A stretch of DNA of 64,000 nucleotides, taken from positions 3,596,001 through 3,660,000 of the forward strand of contig JABYQQ010000002.1 in the NCBI GenBank assembly GCA_022605405.1. The letters run 5' to 3'. This stretch comes from Earliella scabrosa. Its lineage: Eukaryota; Basidiomycota; Agaricomycetes; Polyporales; Polyporaceae. Positions 21,314 to 31,064 of the stretch are shown piece by piece; the stretch's first letter is position 1, and the number at the start of each line of letters is the position of its first letter. A model generated the notes under the pieces. It saw only the letters and a list, made by a program, of their open reading frames with translations. It made no database searches and was not told the DNA's origin. The translations under genes and the position numbers were made by a program.

Positions 21314-21760
21314 TGTCACGAACGGTCCCTCAGCGCCTAGAGAAGCGCCCAACTAACCACCGTTCATGACCGTTCACTGTTTCTATTGTCCACAATCCCC
21401 ATTGTACTTTCATCCCCAAGACACCCTTTTGTTTCTTCTCCTTTGTTCCGGACACAATTGTCGTCGCACCATTGTACTTCCTCCATTGTTCCGTCACGCT
21501 ATTGTTCTATTGTTCTCCCAGCGCTATTGTTCTAACTGTAGATATAAGTCCTAGCACTTGCTACCTGGAGACCTCAGTTTCGACCTCTTGTCTCCAGGTA
21601 AGCCTCCTCTGTACTTCGCTGTAGATACTTCGCTCAATACAACTTGTCTCCAGCCCTGCGTGCCGAGCCTTGCTCCACTCTCGCTGCACAAGCGCTCGTC
21701 GGACGCCCTCGCTTGCCCTCGTCGTTCCCTCCTCGTCTCGCTTGACCCCAGGTCGCGACA
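21314..21760 (+). repeat. 5' LTR of gypsy element A (447 bp)
   Basis: Starts TGTCACGAACGG and ends GGTCGCGACA, so it has the TG...CA ends and a TGTC/GACA inverted tip. A TATA-like stretch (GATATAAG) lies near 21540. It is followed by about 310 bp of leader before gag. No matching 3' LTR is present in the window. Confidence 0.7.
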
Positions 21761-22072
21761 TTAGGTCAAAACTCCTTGCGAGCGCCGGCGTGTAAACTCA
21801 CACTCTCCTTGAGGTAACGCGCGCCCTACGATACATACCACGGTCTCTAGTAACTAGCATTGTGAACCTTTTGTGCTCGAGAGGCACCCGGGTTTTCAAG
21901 TATCCCTCAGCCAGGCCACGCACTTGCGCCCGCCAGCTGTTGTATCCGGGGTGCTTAACACCTTAGGAACGGAGGACAACCGTGTGGACCCTCCTTACCT
22001 ACCCTTTTACCTTGCTAGTTTCTAGTACGATACTCGGGCGCGCGCATCTCTCTTCCCTTCCCTCTCTTCACC

Positions 22073-23445
22073 GTGGCTTGCCGGGGACTCTTCCACGCAT
22101 ACCACCCAGGGGAGCAGCGCGACGTTCATTGGTCTAGCGCAGAAAAGACCTTTAAAGTCTGTGGCAACCAACCGTGCCCAAACCGCGGCCGGGCAGCACC
22201 CCAGCAGACTCTCATAGAGCATGACCTCGAGAAGTGCACTGAACATAACGCCAACGTTATCCGGGCGATCTTCGGTCTCCCTGTAACACAACCAGTCACC
22301 CGCACTACCTCTCGTCCCCCTAGTCGTGTTCCCAGTCGCACCAACACTCCTCCTACCCCTACCACTGTCCTCCCTGGGGTTGCGCTTGTCGCCCAACGCT
22401 TACAAGAGCGGCGCGCATCCTCTCCGGGTCCAACCACAGCAGTTGCAGGACCAAGTCGGACCACCGAAGAGCCCGCAACCACTATCATCCTCAACTCCCC
22501 GCCTGCCAAACCCGTTCCATCCGCGCGCCCTCCCTCCCCCACCACAGCGCAGCCTCCGCCACAGGTTGCTCAACCCACGCTGCAGGTCGCACAACCTGTA
22601 ACAACCACTACACCGGTAGTCGTACAGACCTCCCAATCCGCCACCATGTCGGCTCCACCACCATCCCCGACGCCCTGGTCAAGCTGCTCGCCCCTGAGCC
22701 GTACCATGGCAAGGACCCCATCGCCGCTCTCGCCTTCCTCTCGCGGGCCAAGGCGTTCTTCGACAACCTTCCCACTGCAGTCACGAACGACCTGAAGTTC
22801 CAGATGATTCTGGGTTTTCTCAAGGACAACGTGGTGATCTGGGCGCTGCCCTACTACGCGCAGTTGAGGGGCTCGCAGCCCTGCTGGGCCAATTTCACGG
22901 CCTTCGAGGTGGACTTCAAAGCCCACTTCTGCGCCGTCGATGACAAGGCCTCAGCGTACGAGGAGCTCCGACAGCTCAATCGAGGGGCACAGTGTCCCAA
23001 GATGGCTACCGTTAAAGAGTGGACGGCCAAGTTCAATGCGGTCGCCGCTCAGACGGGTCTCGGAGAAGAGGACAAGCGCATGCGCTACCAAGATGGCCTC
23101 CCTGAGCAGTTGCGCACCGCCCTCATCACCAGTGGACGTGACGTCTCGACCTTCACCAAGATGCAGAAGGAGGCCCTCGAGATCAGCCAGGGCCTTGCTT
23201 CCATCGAGGCCAGCAAGTTCCGTCCCTTCAAAGGGAAGGCCAAGGAACAGATCGCTGGTACGAATGCCGACCAGCAATCGGAGACCCGCACGTGCTTCAA
23301 GTGCGGCAAGCCAGGGCACATTGCACGCAACTGCAAGGCCAAGAAAATCTCCGCTGCCCAATTCGAGCAAATGGAGGCCAAGCTGAAGCAGCTGCAGGAA
23401 CAGCTGGCCTCTGTGAAAGCAGCAGAGAAGACGGAGGATTTTTGA
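22073..23445 (+). pseudogene. gypsy element A gag (capsid and zinc knuckle), one frameshift
   Basis: Two frames make up gag, the structural protein that packages retrotransposon RNA. The first (22073 to about 22665) is a proline/threonine-rich N-terminal region; the second holds the capsid-like part (LVKLLAPEPYHGKDP, then WALPYYAQLRGSQPC, KEWTAKFNAVAAQTG) and a CCHC knuckle CFKCGKPGHIARNC at 23292-23335. They differ by one base near 22665, so a single indel separates them. The second frame ends at 23445, with pol in the -1 frame overlapping it. Closest in character to Tf1/MarY1-like Ty3 elements of basidiomycetes (from memory). Confidence 0.8.
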
Positions 23446-25592
23446 TCCGGACCTCACTAGCGGCTGCGGGTGTAGGTCCTTGTACGAATAGTCGGTTGGC
23501 TGTACTCGGGTCCGGGATTATCTATGAACTAGATCGTGATGGCCAACACTTTCACGTCCCAGTACAGCTAATCGGCAAGCAGCACCGGAAGGAGGTCGTG
23601 GCCATGGTGGACAGTGGCGCCACTACAACCTTCCTGAGTAGACGGTTCATCAAGGAGAACCGTGTAGTTACGCAGAAGTTGGCTACGCCGATACCGCTGT
23701 ACAACATCGATGGAACTCTGAATCGTGATGGCACGATCACAGATGTTGCCATCCTGGAATTGGAGATAGGAACACACCGAGAGAAGGTGGTGTTCACGGT
23801 CATGGACATTGGCATGGAGGACATCATCATCGGACTGGACTGGTTACGCAAACACAACCCTGAGGTCGATTGGGACCAAGGGACATTGAAGCTGTCCAGA
23901 TGTCCTGCGTTGTGTCGACCCTGCTTGAAAGACCAACTGCCTGCTCAGACGGACACGCGTGATACGGGGGTTAGGCCTACGGCGCGTCAACGTACTCGGC
24001 AGACACGGAAGGTTAAGAGAGTAGGGAAGATACGTGCCACGGTAATGGTCGAGGAGGACCTCGGACTGACCACCCCGTCGAGTATACCGGTTGAATGGGA
24101 TAACTCGGAGGACGCCCTTCTGTACTCCTGGGAGCAAGGACACACCTTGTCCAACGCCCCACAACTGTTTGCAATGGCTGGCTACACATACTCGCAGCAG
24201 CTTGCAGAACAGGAGTACCAGAAGAAGGAAGTGCGCCTGGTGGAACAGATTGTGCCCGAACGGTATCACCAGTATCTACGCGTGTTCTCCAAGGATGCGT
24301 CGGAACGGCTCCCCGAGCACGGACCGTACGACCACGCAATTGAACTGGTACCAGAGGCCAAGATGTTCCATTCACGAGTGTATCCCCTTTCCCCCAACGA
24401 GCAGATAGAACTAGATAAGTTCCTGCAGGAGAACCTGGCTAAAGGCTACATCAGCGAGTCGAAGTCGCCCATTTCGTCACCCTTCTTCTTCATCAAAAAG
24501 AAGGACGGTAGTCTGCGACCCGTACAGGACTACCGTCGGCTCAACGAGATTACGGTGAAGAATCGGTACCCGATTCCTCTTGTCTCAGAGCTGGTGGATC
24601 GACTCAAACAAGCCAAGGTCTCCACTAAGTTGGACATCCGTTGGGGATACAACAACATCCGGATTAAGACGGAAGATGAGTGGAAAGCTGCGTTCGTCAC
24701 GAACCGGGGGCTTTTCGAACCGAACGTGATGTTCTTTGGGTTGACCAACTCGCCTAGCACCTTCTCGGCTTACATGAACGACATCTTTAAGGACCTCATT
24801 GTCGAAGGAAAGATCACGATCTACTTAGACGACATCCTGATCTTCTCCAACGACCTTGAGACACATCACGCCGTTACACGCGAGGTCCTGAAAAGATTGG
24901 CAGAGCACGATCTATTCTGCAAGCCGGAGAAATGCGAGTTCGAGGTCCCCAAGGTCGAGTACCTCGGTGTTCTGGTGTCCCACAACCGTGTCGAGATGGA
25001 TCCTGTAAAAGTAAAGGGTATTCAGGAGTGGCCTACTCCGCGCAATGCGTCTGATGTCCGGAAGTTCCGAGGATTTGCGAATTTCTATCGCAGATTCATC
25101 CAGGACTTCAGTCGCATTTGCAAACCCTTGGATCGTCTCACAGGCAACGTGCCCTGGCAATGGGGACAGGAGGAACAGGACGCCTTTGACGAGCTGAAGC
25201 GTCGCTTTGTCCAGAACCCAGTACTGTGCATGTACGACCCGACCAAAGACACACGCATTGAGGTGGACGCCTCGGGATATGCAACGGGTGGGGTACTTGC
25301 ACAGCTACAGGACGATGGCAAATGGCACCCGGTCACCTTTCACTCCAAGTCCATAAGTGAGGCGGAGCGCAACTACGAGATCTACGATAAAGAGATGCTT
25401 GCGATCATACGGGCCTTAGAGGCCTGGCGCCACTACCTGGAAGGGTTACCACGGTGTTTCGAGATTCAATCAGACCACAAGAATCTCGAATATTGGCGTA
25501 CTGCACAACATCTCACTCGTAGACAGGCGCGATGGGCACTGTATCTGTCTAGGTTTGTGTATATGACGTTCTTCAGGGGGGGAGGGTGGTAG
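23292..25592 (+). pseudogene. gypsy element A pol: protease, reverse transcriptase, RNase H; integrase missing
   Basis: Order in the frame: retroviral-type aspartic protease with DSGATTTFL (about residue 105); reverse transcriptase with KLDIRWGYNNI and the catalytic YLDDIL (about residue 510); RNase H with EVDASGYATGG and SDHKNLEYW. The frame is -1 relative to gag and overlaps its end, which fits programmed -1 frameshifting, although no slippery site was identified. After LYLSRF (about 25550) the sequence jumps to a polypurine-rich stretch (AGGGGGGGAGGG at about 25576) and then to Z4 exon sequence. Integrase and the 3' LTR are lost. Gypsy copy B continues normally at this point into the integrase. 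Confidence 0.9.
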
Positions 25593-25757
25593 AACCTTGA
25601 CGCTTTTCCCTTTCTTCGCGGTCTGTACTTTCTTTTCAATCCGCAAGGCACTGTGAGTCATATCGCTCGGGTGGATAGCGAGGTCTTCCATAAGCTCAAT
25701 ATCCGCATGGGAGATTGTTGCGATCGGCTACTCACCTGTCTCCCGGACTTCACCCAT
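25592..25757 (-). pseudogene. Z4: 5' fragment of a Z-family gene
   Basis: On the minus strand MGEVRET (from 25757), an intron (GTGAGTAGCC...), then MTHSALRIEKKVQTAKKGKS. The VQTAKKGKSVK segment is nearly the same as SQTAKKGKSVK in Z2. The fragment stops where gypsy A sequence begins (about 25590). The shared motif lies about 210 bp upstream, as at the other copies. Confidence 0.6.
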
Positions 25758-25962
25758 CGCTATTACCGCTCTCCTTTCTCAACTCAGTCAATCTAACAGC
25801 GACGTGTATAGTCCTAGCAAAGGATTGTTCACCAACAAGGCACACTGAAGAAGCCGAGTAGCCGCTCTGCGTCTGTAGGTCAATGCGTTTGCTTCCTGTC
25901 GATTAACGGACTTACGTATCGAAAAACCAACCTGTGTTATGTGATCACAGCTAGAACACGAC

Positions 25963-25992
25963 TTGCAAGGCGGTCACAACCGTCCTTGGAAG
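25963..25992 (-). promoter_or_regulatory. shared upstream motif, Z4 copy
   Basis: GCAAGGCGGTCACAACCGTC then CTTGGAAG, with CGG-N6-CCG. About 210 bp upstream of the Z4 ATG. Confidence 0.6.
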
Positions 25993-26137
25993 CGTAGATG
26001 AAGAGGGTGGGTGATGATCAGAGTTTCAGACCGACGTATGTCCCGATTCAGTGGTAGGCGATGTTGTTAGGGCTTATCGAGCTTTGAGTTGTTATTGAGT
26101 TGTCGTGACAGTACCAATCGAGGGAGAAAGACGTATT

Positions 26138-26166
26138 GGCAAGGCGGTAACAACCGTCCTCGGCAA
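26138..26166 (-). promoter_or_regulatory. shared upstream motif, second copy upstream of Z4
   Basis: GCAAGGCGGTAACAACCGTC then CTCGGCAATGG, with CGG-N6-CCG. It lies 175 bp from the previous copy in the same orientation. No second gene start is obvious, so it may be a duplicate or mark a lost gene. Confidence 0.5.
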
Positions 26167-26480
26167 TGGCGTTGTATGTGAGTGGGAGGATGCGGAGGAC
26201 TGGCGGAGGACGAAGTACAGTGGCATGAAGTGCACGATGACAAGTCCGCTGTTGTGGTATGTTTATCGAGCGCTTAGTCACACTGTTCGGTGCTCACGTG
26301 CATGGTTGCTTTTCGCAGCCTCTAACGCATTGTTGCAATGAATGTAAGTTTATATACGCATACTACAAGTGCACCTACCAATCTATTTGCTATGGTTGAT
26401 GACTCTTAGGTTTGTGTGAGTGATCAAAAGTTCGCTAGGCGTTGCCAAAAGTTCATAAATTTGCCAGGAGTTCGAAAAAG

Positions 26481-26573
26481 GATAATAGGCGCTGGAGAAT
26501 CCCAACATTTGTCGATGGCGCTTAAAAAATAGGCGCCATCGACAAACGTTGGGATTCTCCAGCGTCTATTATC
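26481..26573. mobile_element. foldback hairpin element, copy 1 (93 bp)
   Basis: Nearly perfect inverted repeat: left arm GATAATAGGCGCTGGAGAAT and onward to GATGGCGCTTA, a short A-rich loop, then the complementary arm. Copy 2 at 27123-27204 has the same arms. Size and structure fit a very short foldback MITE. No target duplication is clear beyond TA. Confidence 0.75.
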
Positions 26574-26654
26574 ATTGGTCATGACGTTATGCTACTGGGA
26601 GTGCTCGCTCACTCTGCGATTGATCTTCGATTTCTTGCTGCCCTTAATAGAAGT

Positions 26655-26680
26655 CCTCGGACGGTTGTTACCACCGAGCA
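26655..26680 (+). promoter_or_regulatory. shared upstream motif, plus-strand orientation
   Basis: Plus strand TCGGACGGTTGTTACCACCG, the reverse complement of the motif. It would serve a plus-strand gene; only a possible short exon follows. Confidence 0.45.
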
Positions 26681-27122
26681 CTAGTGGACGACTTGTTCAT
26701 TGGAACGTTCTCACCCTCACGAATCTCGCCTCTATGATGACAATCAGCCAACTACCATGCAAACGCACATCTGGTGAGCAGCCTTGTCTATTAAGATGCA
26801 GGTAAGAATGGAGGGATATCGCTGACTGATACATTTGTATTCATAGGAGGTGTACTATGCTCGGACGATCAGTGGTCATACTTCGCTGATTGCTTTGCCA
26901 AGTTCAAACCATCGCTTCGTGTTGCAGACGTTCGAACTTTGAACAATTGGCCCATTGGTAACGGCTAAATGCTGCCAAATTAAAAGTTGAGTCACATTAT
27001 TCTATGGTCTCTATCTAGGCCACCAAGCCATTGGTTTTTTGTACGGCAGTACTTGTTCATCCGGTAAAAGTTCGAATGGGGCATAATTGAGCGCAGTTCT
27101 TTGCGATCGTCATTGCCCCATC

Positions 27123-27204
27123 TAGACGCTGGAGAATCCCAACGTTTGTCGATGGCGCCTATTTTTAAGTGCCATCGACAAACGTTGAGATTCTCCAGCG
27201 CTTA
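27123..27204. mobile_element. foldback hairpin element, copy 2 (82 bp)
   Basis: Arms TAGACGCTGGAGAATCCCAA and its complement around a T-rich loop, matching copy 1 at 26481 with a few changes. Two copies 640 bp apart in one spacer. Confidence 0.75.
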
Positions 27205-27884
27205 TGAGGTACATCACATTTGACCCCTATGATTACCAGCCAGGGGCGACAGGCTTCTCCACCAATCCTGCTGTCCGGCTTGTGGTCAAATTGTATCACA
27301 TCGTGCACGAATTATACAGTAGCAATCTTATGATGCCAATAGTTCGATATAGGTGAACTTGTCCTCCCAGATATTTCAGTAACAGTCTGCTGGAGTTGCA
27401 CTCCGTCTTCCGGGGGAAGTGTTCCATGACTAACCTGGCCGTGAGCATGATCGATCGCCACCCAAATGGGATCCATCCGTGGCAGACATTTTCTGTGTTT
27501 CAGTACTAATTGTGGTCACTGGACGATGCTGTCCCTCGAAGTTTGACATCGACAGTTATCTCCTTGCCTCATGTCTGTCATCGACTTTCGTGTTGAGGGA
27601 TGACACTGTGGTGGCGCACTTTCCATCGGGGCTTATATTGTCACAGCCATAGCTCGCGCTGGCCCCGATCTTAATATCTCCATCCGCTGTACGGATGTTG
27701 GGGCTCCGTTATCATCCCGAACCGATCACCTTGTTAGGGGTGTATTCAACAATGTAGCCTGATTTTACCCGGCTTCCCTGGGACTTATATAGCGTCTCTG
27801 CCCGCAAGGTTTGTCCGTCATTCTCCTCGTCGCTGTCTTGCGACCTACACCGCTTGTTTACCTCTGTCCCCGATACTACGGTCC

Positions 27885-27910
27885 ATCGACGGTTGTTACC
27901 TGCGGTGCAC
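27885..27910 (+). promoter_or_regulatory. shared upstream motif, gene P copy
   Basis: TCGACGGTTGTTACCTGCGG, the reverse complement of the motif, about 70 bp before the P start codon. Confidence 0.55.
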
Positions 27911-27958
27911 TAAATTCAACTCCGGATCTCTGGTTCTGCTACGCACTTTTAACCGACC

Positions 27959-30900
27959 ATGCCAGGTGAGAAGCACCGGGTATATAGCACGTTTCGAATT
28001 TTTGAATCATCCTTTTCGTAGCGAAGACACGGGTACCGGACCCTTCAGGCGATGTCGTGACTCTCAATAATCGACACCGTCGCCTGCCGAAAGTGTGGCG
28101 TACGGCGTATCATTCTCAACTTGATCACGTCAAGGACCTTCTTCGCAATGTGTACATTGTACTCGTCGACACTTCTCCCAAGGCCATGGAATCTTCGTTC
28201 GACTTCGCAGAAGACATGACTTTCCCAGACGGCACTGAAGCTGCCATTCAAGCGGCTGGTATGTTCAGTTCGTTTGTGAAGCTATTGTCACTCACGTTGG
28301 TAATAGGGTGGCTGAGCATGGGTCCTGGAGATGCCCTGTTTGCCAGACCTCTTCACGGATCAGGTTTAGAGTGCGATGATATGATACAGGTATGGATGGC
28401 TCCGCGATACGTACCTTACGAATATTCACTCATCGTGAAATGATTCAAACCCTCATTTCCATATGGCTAGCGAATGTCTCGATGATACGCACATCAAAGA
28501 GCTCGAAGAAGCTCGGGACTTGCTCATTGGCGATGAAGAAGACATCGGACCGGAGAAAGCTAAGTGGGATGGATCAAAATTTGTCGGAGGGATAGCGTGG
28601 GAGCGCAGCTACCATGCCGCATCGTTGGAGGAGGCTCTCGCACATACACTTTGGCGCAGTCTTACCAAGTCCAGCGAAATATCACCGGTCCGTGCGTTGG
28701 TGCAAGGGTGATCGGACAACCCACTGCACATCAGAAGTTGCGTCACAAAATCATCAAAGTATGTTATTCGCAACATTCAAACCTCTAGTGCTAATGGTCG
28801 TCTTAGGCTGTAGCTCCTGTCGGTATTCGTGCTCTTGAGTTTGGTCCCAAGCACATTTCCGCCGCGCTCAAGACGCAAGCCGAACTTGTATCTTTACCTC
28901 GCGTTGGCTCAGCAGACAACTACGCCTTTCCTACCATGCAACTCAACATTGCCTCCGCACGCCCGGCCGATGCGCTCGCTAGTGCGCGATCTTTCGCTCA
29001 TTTATGTACTCAGTTGACCGACCTCTCATCAGATGAAGCGTTCAGAAAAGACCTCGGTCAATTTGCCGGCAAGCATATCGACTTCCGCGATAACCCAGGA
29101 GGTATTACAACGATGATATCGATGCACAAGCTTGCTGCAGATGAAGATCCAGGCTACTTCATGATCGCTGAGCTTGGTGTAGCTATAGGTGAGTCGTCAT
29201 ACTTGCACCTTCCGCCTTTGTTGTACACCGTCTCAAGTCATCCGTAGAACAGCACGGTTTGGTCATGACCTGTTTTTCGGGACTCTTGCATCATGGCAGC
29301 TTTCCTCCTACCGCACGGCCAGGCAAAGCACCATCTCCGAAGTCAGTCAGATTCGCACCTATTCTGTATCTGTCGCAGGCTGTAATGGACGGTGCATCCA
29401 TGATCGCGTTTTCCAAAACCGCCAACAACCGCGTATTTAACTTGACTCCCGAGATGTTACATCCTTCGTGAGTATTGCAATTAATGTCTTGCGCCGTACA
29501 ATAATCTATCTATAGACACGATGGAGTTGCTCCTTCTCACACCGTTGCCAACTGGCTATCGGATGGCCCGTGGCTATCAAACTGCGAAGGGTATTTACAA
29601 ACGGTTTACCAAGGGTTTGCAACTACGTTGGAGTACTTCGCTCGTCAAATTCCGTCGGCCGTTAAGTTCCAAATCGACCACAGTATCCTTCAGCAAGCGT
29701 TCTCGCTCGCAGACGAGCAAGGCAATCGTATTCAACCCCGCGAGTGGTCGCTTCACCCCAGCGCCGATGTCAAGCAAACTGAGGTACGGCGTCAGGCTTT
29801 CAAGGATTGGGAGGCGCACAAAGCCAAGATGTGCAAGTTCATCCCGCACATGGCTGTCACCGAGGGAGGTGATAAAAGTTCGAAACACGTCGTGTTTGCC
29901 AAGCGAGGTACATAGTCGCAGTGAATCAGGAAGTCAACACTAACTCATGATGCTGATAGGACGACCAGACAGCGGACGCCGTCGAGCGCACAACGTCGAG
30001 CATTCAAGTGATTCTTCCCAGTCTGATGGTGAGTTTCCGGCATGCTGACTCGAACAGTTGACTAACTACAGTTAGGTAATGTTTCCGCCAAACGCCAGCG
30101 TCGCCGACGAGACGGGAGTTCCGAAACCCCAGTCGAAATCGACAACTTTACAGGTATGTCTTCTGATTTCTTATCGAATTTTATATCGGCAGTTATCGAA
30201 CTATTGCTTGGTGTTCATGTAAATACCCGTTGACAGGTTCTCGGCGTAAGCGCAAAAGAACGGCACCCACGGACTCAGATTACGATGCTGCTGATATGGA
30301 CGGTCAGTGAATCAACTGGTGGTGCATGTATTTGAATTCTGAAAGTTTAACAGCTCGGCCACCGAAGAAGCGCAGCCGCAAGAAGAAAAAAGTTCGAGAT
30401 GGCGATGACTCTGAATACTCCGACCAGCGACCAGCTCCCCCCGCCAAATCATCTAAACGCCCACGTCGCAAACATCGCAAAGTTCCTCCTGTGGTCAAAA
30501 GCCATACGTCGCTTTTTATACGATCCGACATTGTATGTACTCACGTAGCGAATCATAGAATTGATGTCCCACGTACTGTTGCCATCGATGAGGGAGGTGC
30601 GCACGCGACGAGATGATCTCCAACGACACCGAAGTGAGCCAAACCATGGCGATGAGTCGAACGATTCGTCAGACGCAATGAGAGCCAGTACATGTCCGAG
30701 GTAACACACGGTTGGGAAAAGGACGCTAGTGCGCTACATACATCATTGTTAGTTGCGTAAATTCGTGCTACATAACATGTAACTCATTTGCGTGTATAGC
30801 CAGTGAACATGACTCCGATTTCGACGCCGATGAAAACGATCCATCCAATCGTCATGATAAGTTACAGATGTTCGCGCGCATGGTGGCCGGAGTAAACTTG

Positions 30901-31064
30901 GATGAAGTTGCCATGCCCAACGATGATGGTCGCGGTTCGTCAGACGACGAGGATGCTCCCGTCGATCCCTTGAGCGCACCTGTCGAACCCCCCAATCGCA
31001 CTGACTCCGGCAACTCCACACCTCCGCCGCCTTCTCTCACGACGCAGATGGAAACGTCTTGACC
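27959..31064 (+). CDS. gene P, N-terminal part: multi-exon unknown protein with basic nuclear-type tail
   Basis: Starts ATGCCAG at 27959 followed by a GTGAGA intron. Exons then read RVPDPSGDVVTLNNRHRRLP, VYIVLVDTSPKAMESSFDFA and, after short introns, IRALEFGPKHISAALKTQ, MSMHKLAADEDPGYF, GLVMTCFSGLLHHGSFPP, SVRFAPILYLSQAVMDG and WLSDGPWLSNCEGYLQTVYQ. Later small exons are rich in KKRSRKKKK- and RRKRKR-type basic clusters and in acidic serines, which suggests nuclear location. The CFSGLLHHG...VRF block weakly resembles the C-terminal His/Arg strand pair of TET/JBP-like 2-oxoglutarate oxygenases; I would not name it on that. Between 28560 and 28720 two frames meet without an intron, so one indel is likely there. 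Probably one gene with 31023-32855. Confidence 0.5.

Larger units (their letters stand above)
25758..26480. other. Z4 promoter region and spacer
   Basis: Contains two copies of the shared motif and one AAAGTTCG octamer (about 26425). No coding frame is supported. Confidence 0.45.
26574..27958. other. upstream region of gene P, no supported gene
   Basis: Holds two reverse-oriented shared motifs (26655 and 27885), foldback copy 2 and octamers at about 26932 and 27065. A possible short exon (ATGATGACAATCAGCC, 26734) with a GTGAGC donor follows the first motif by about 60 bp but leads nowhere recognisable. Confidence 0.4.
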
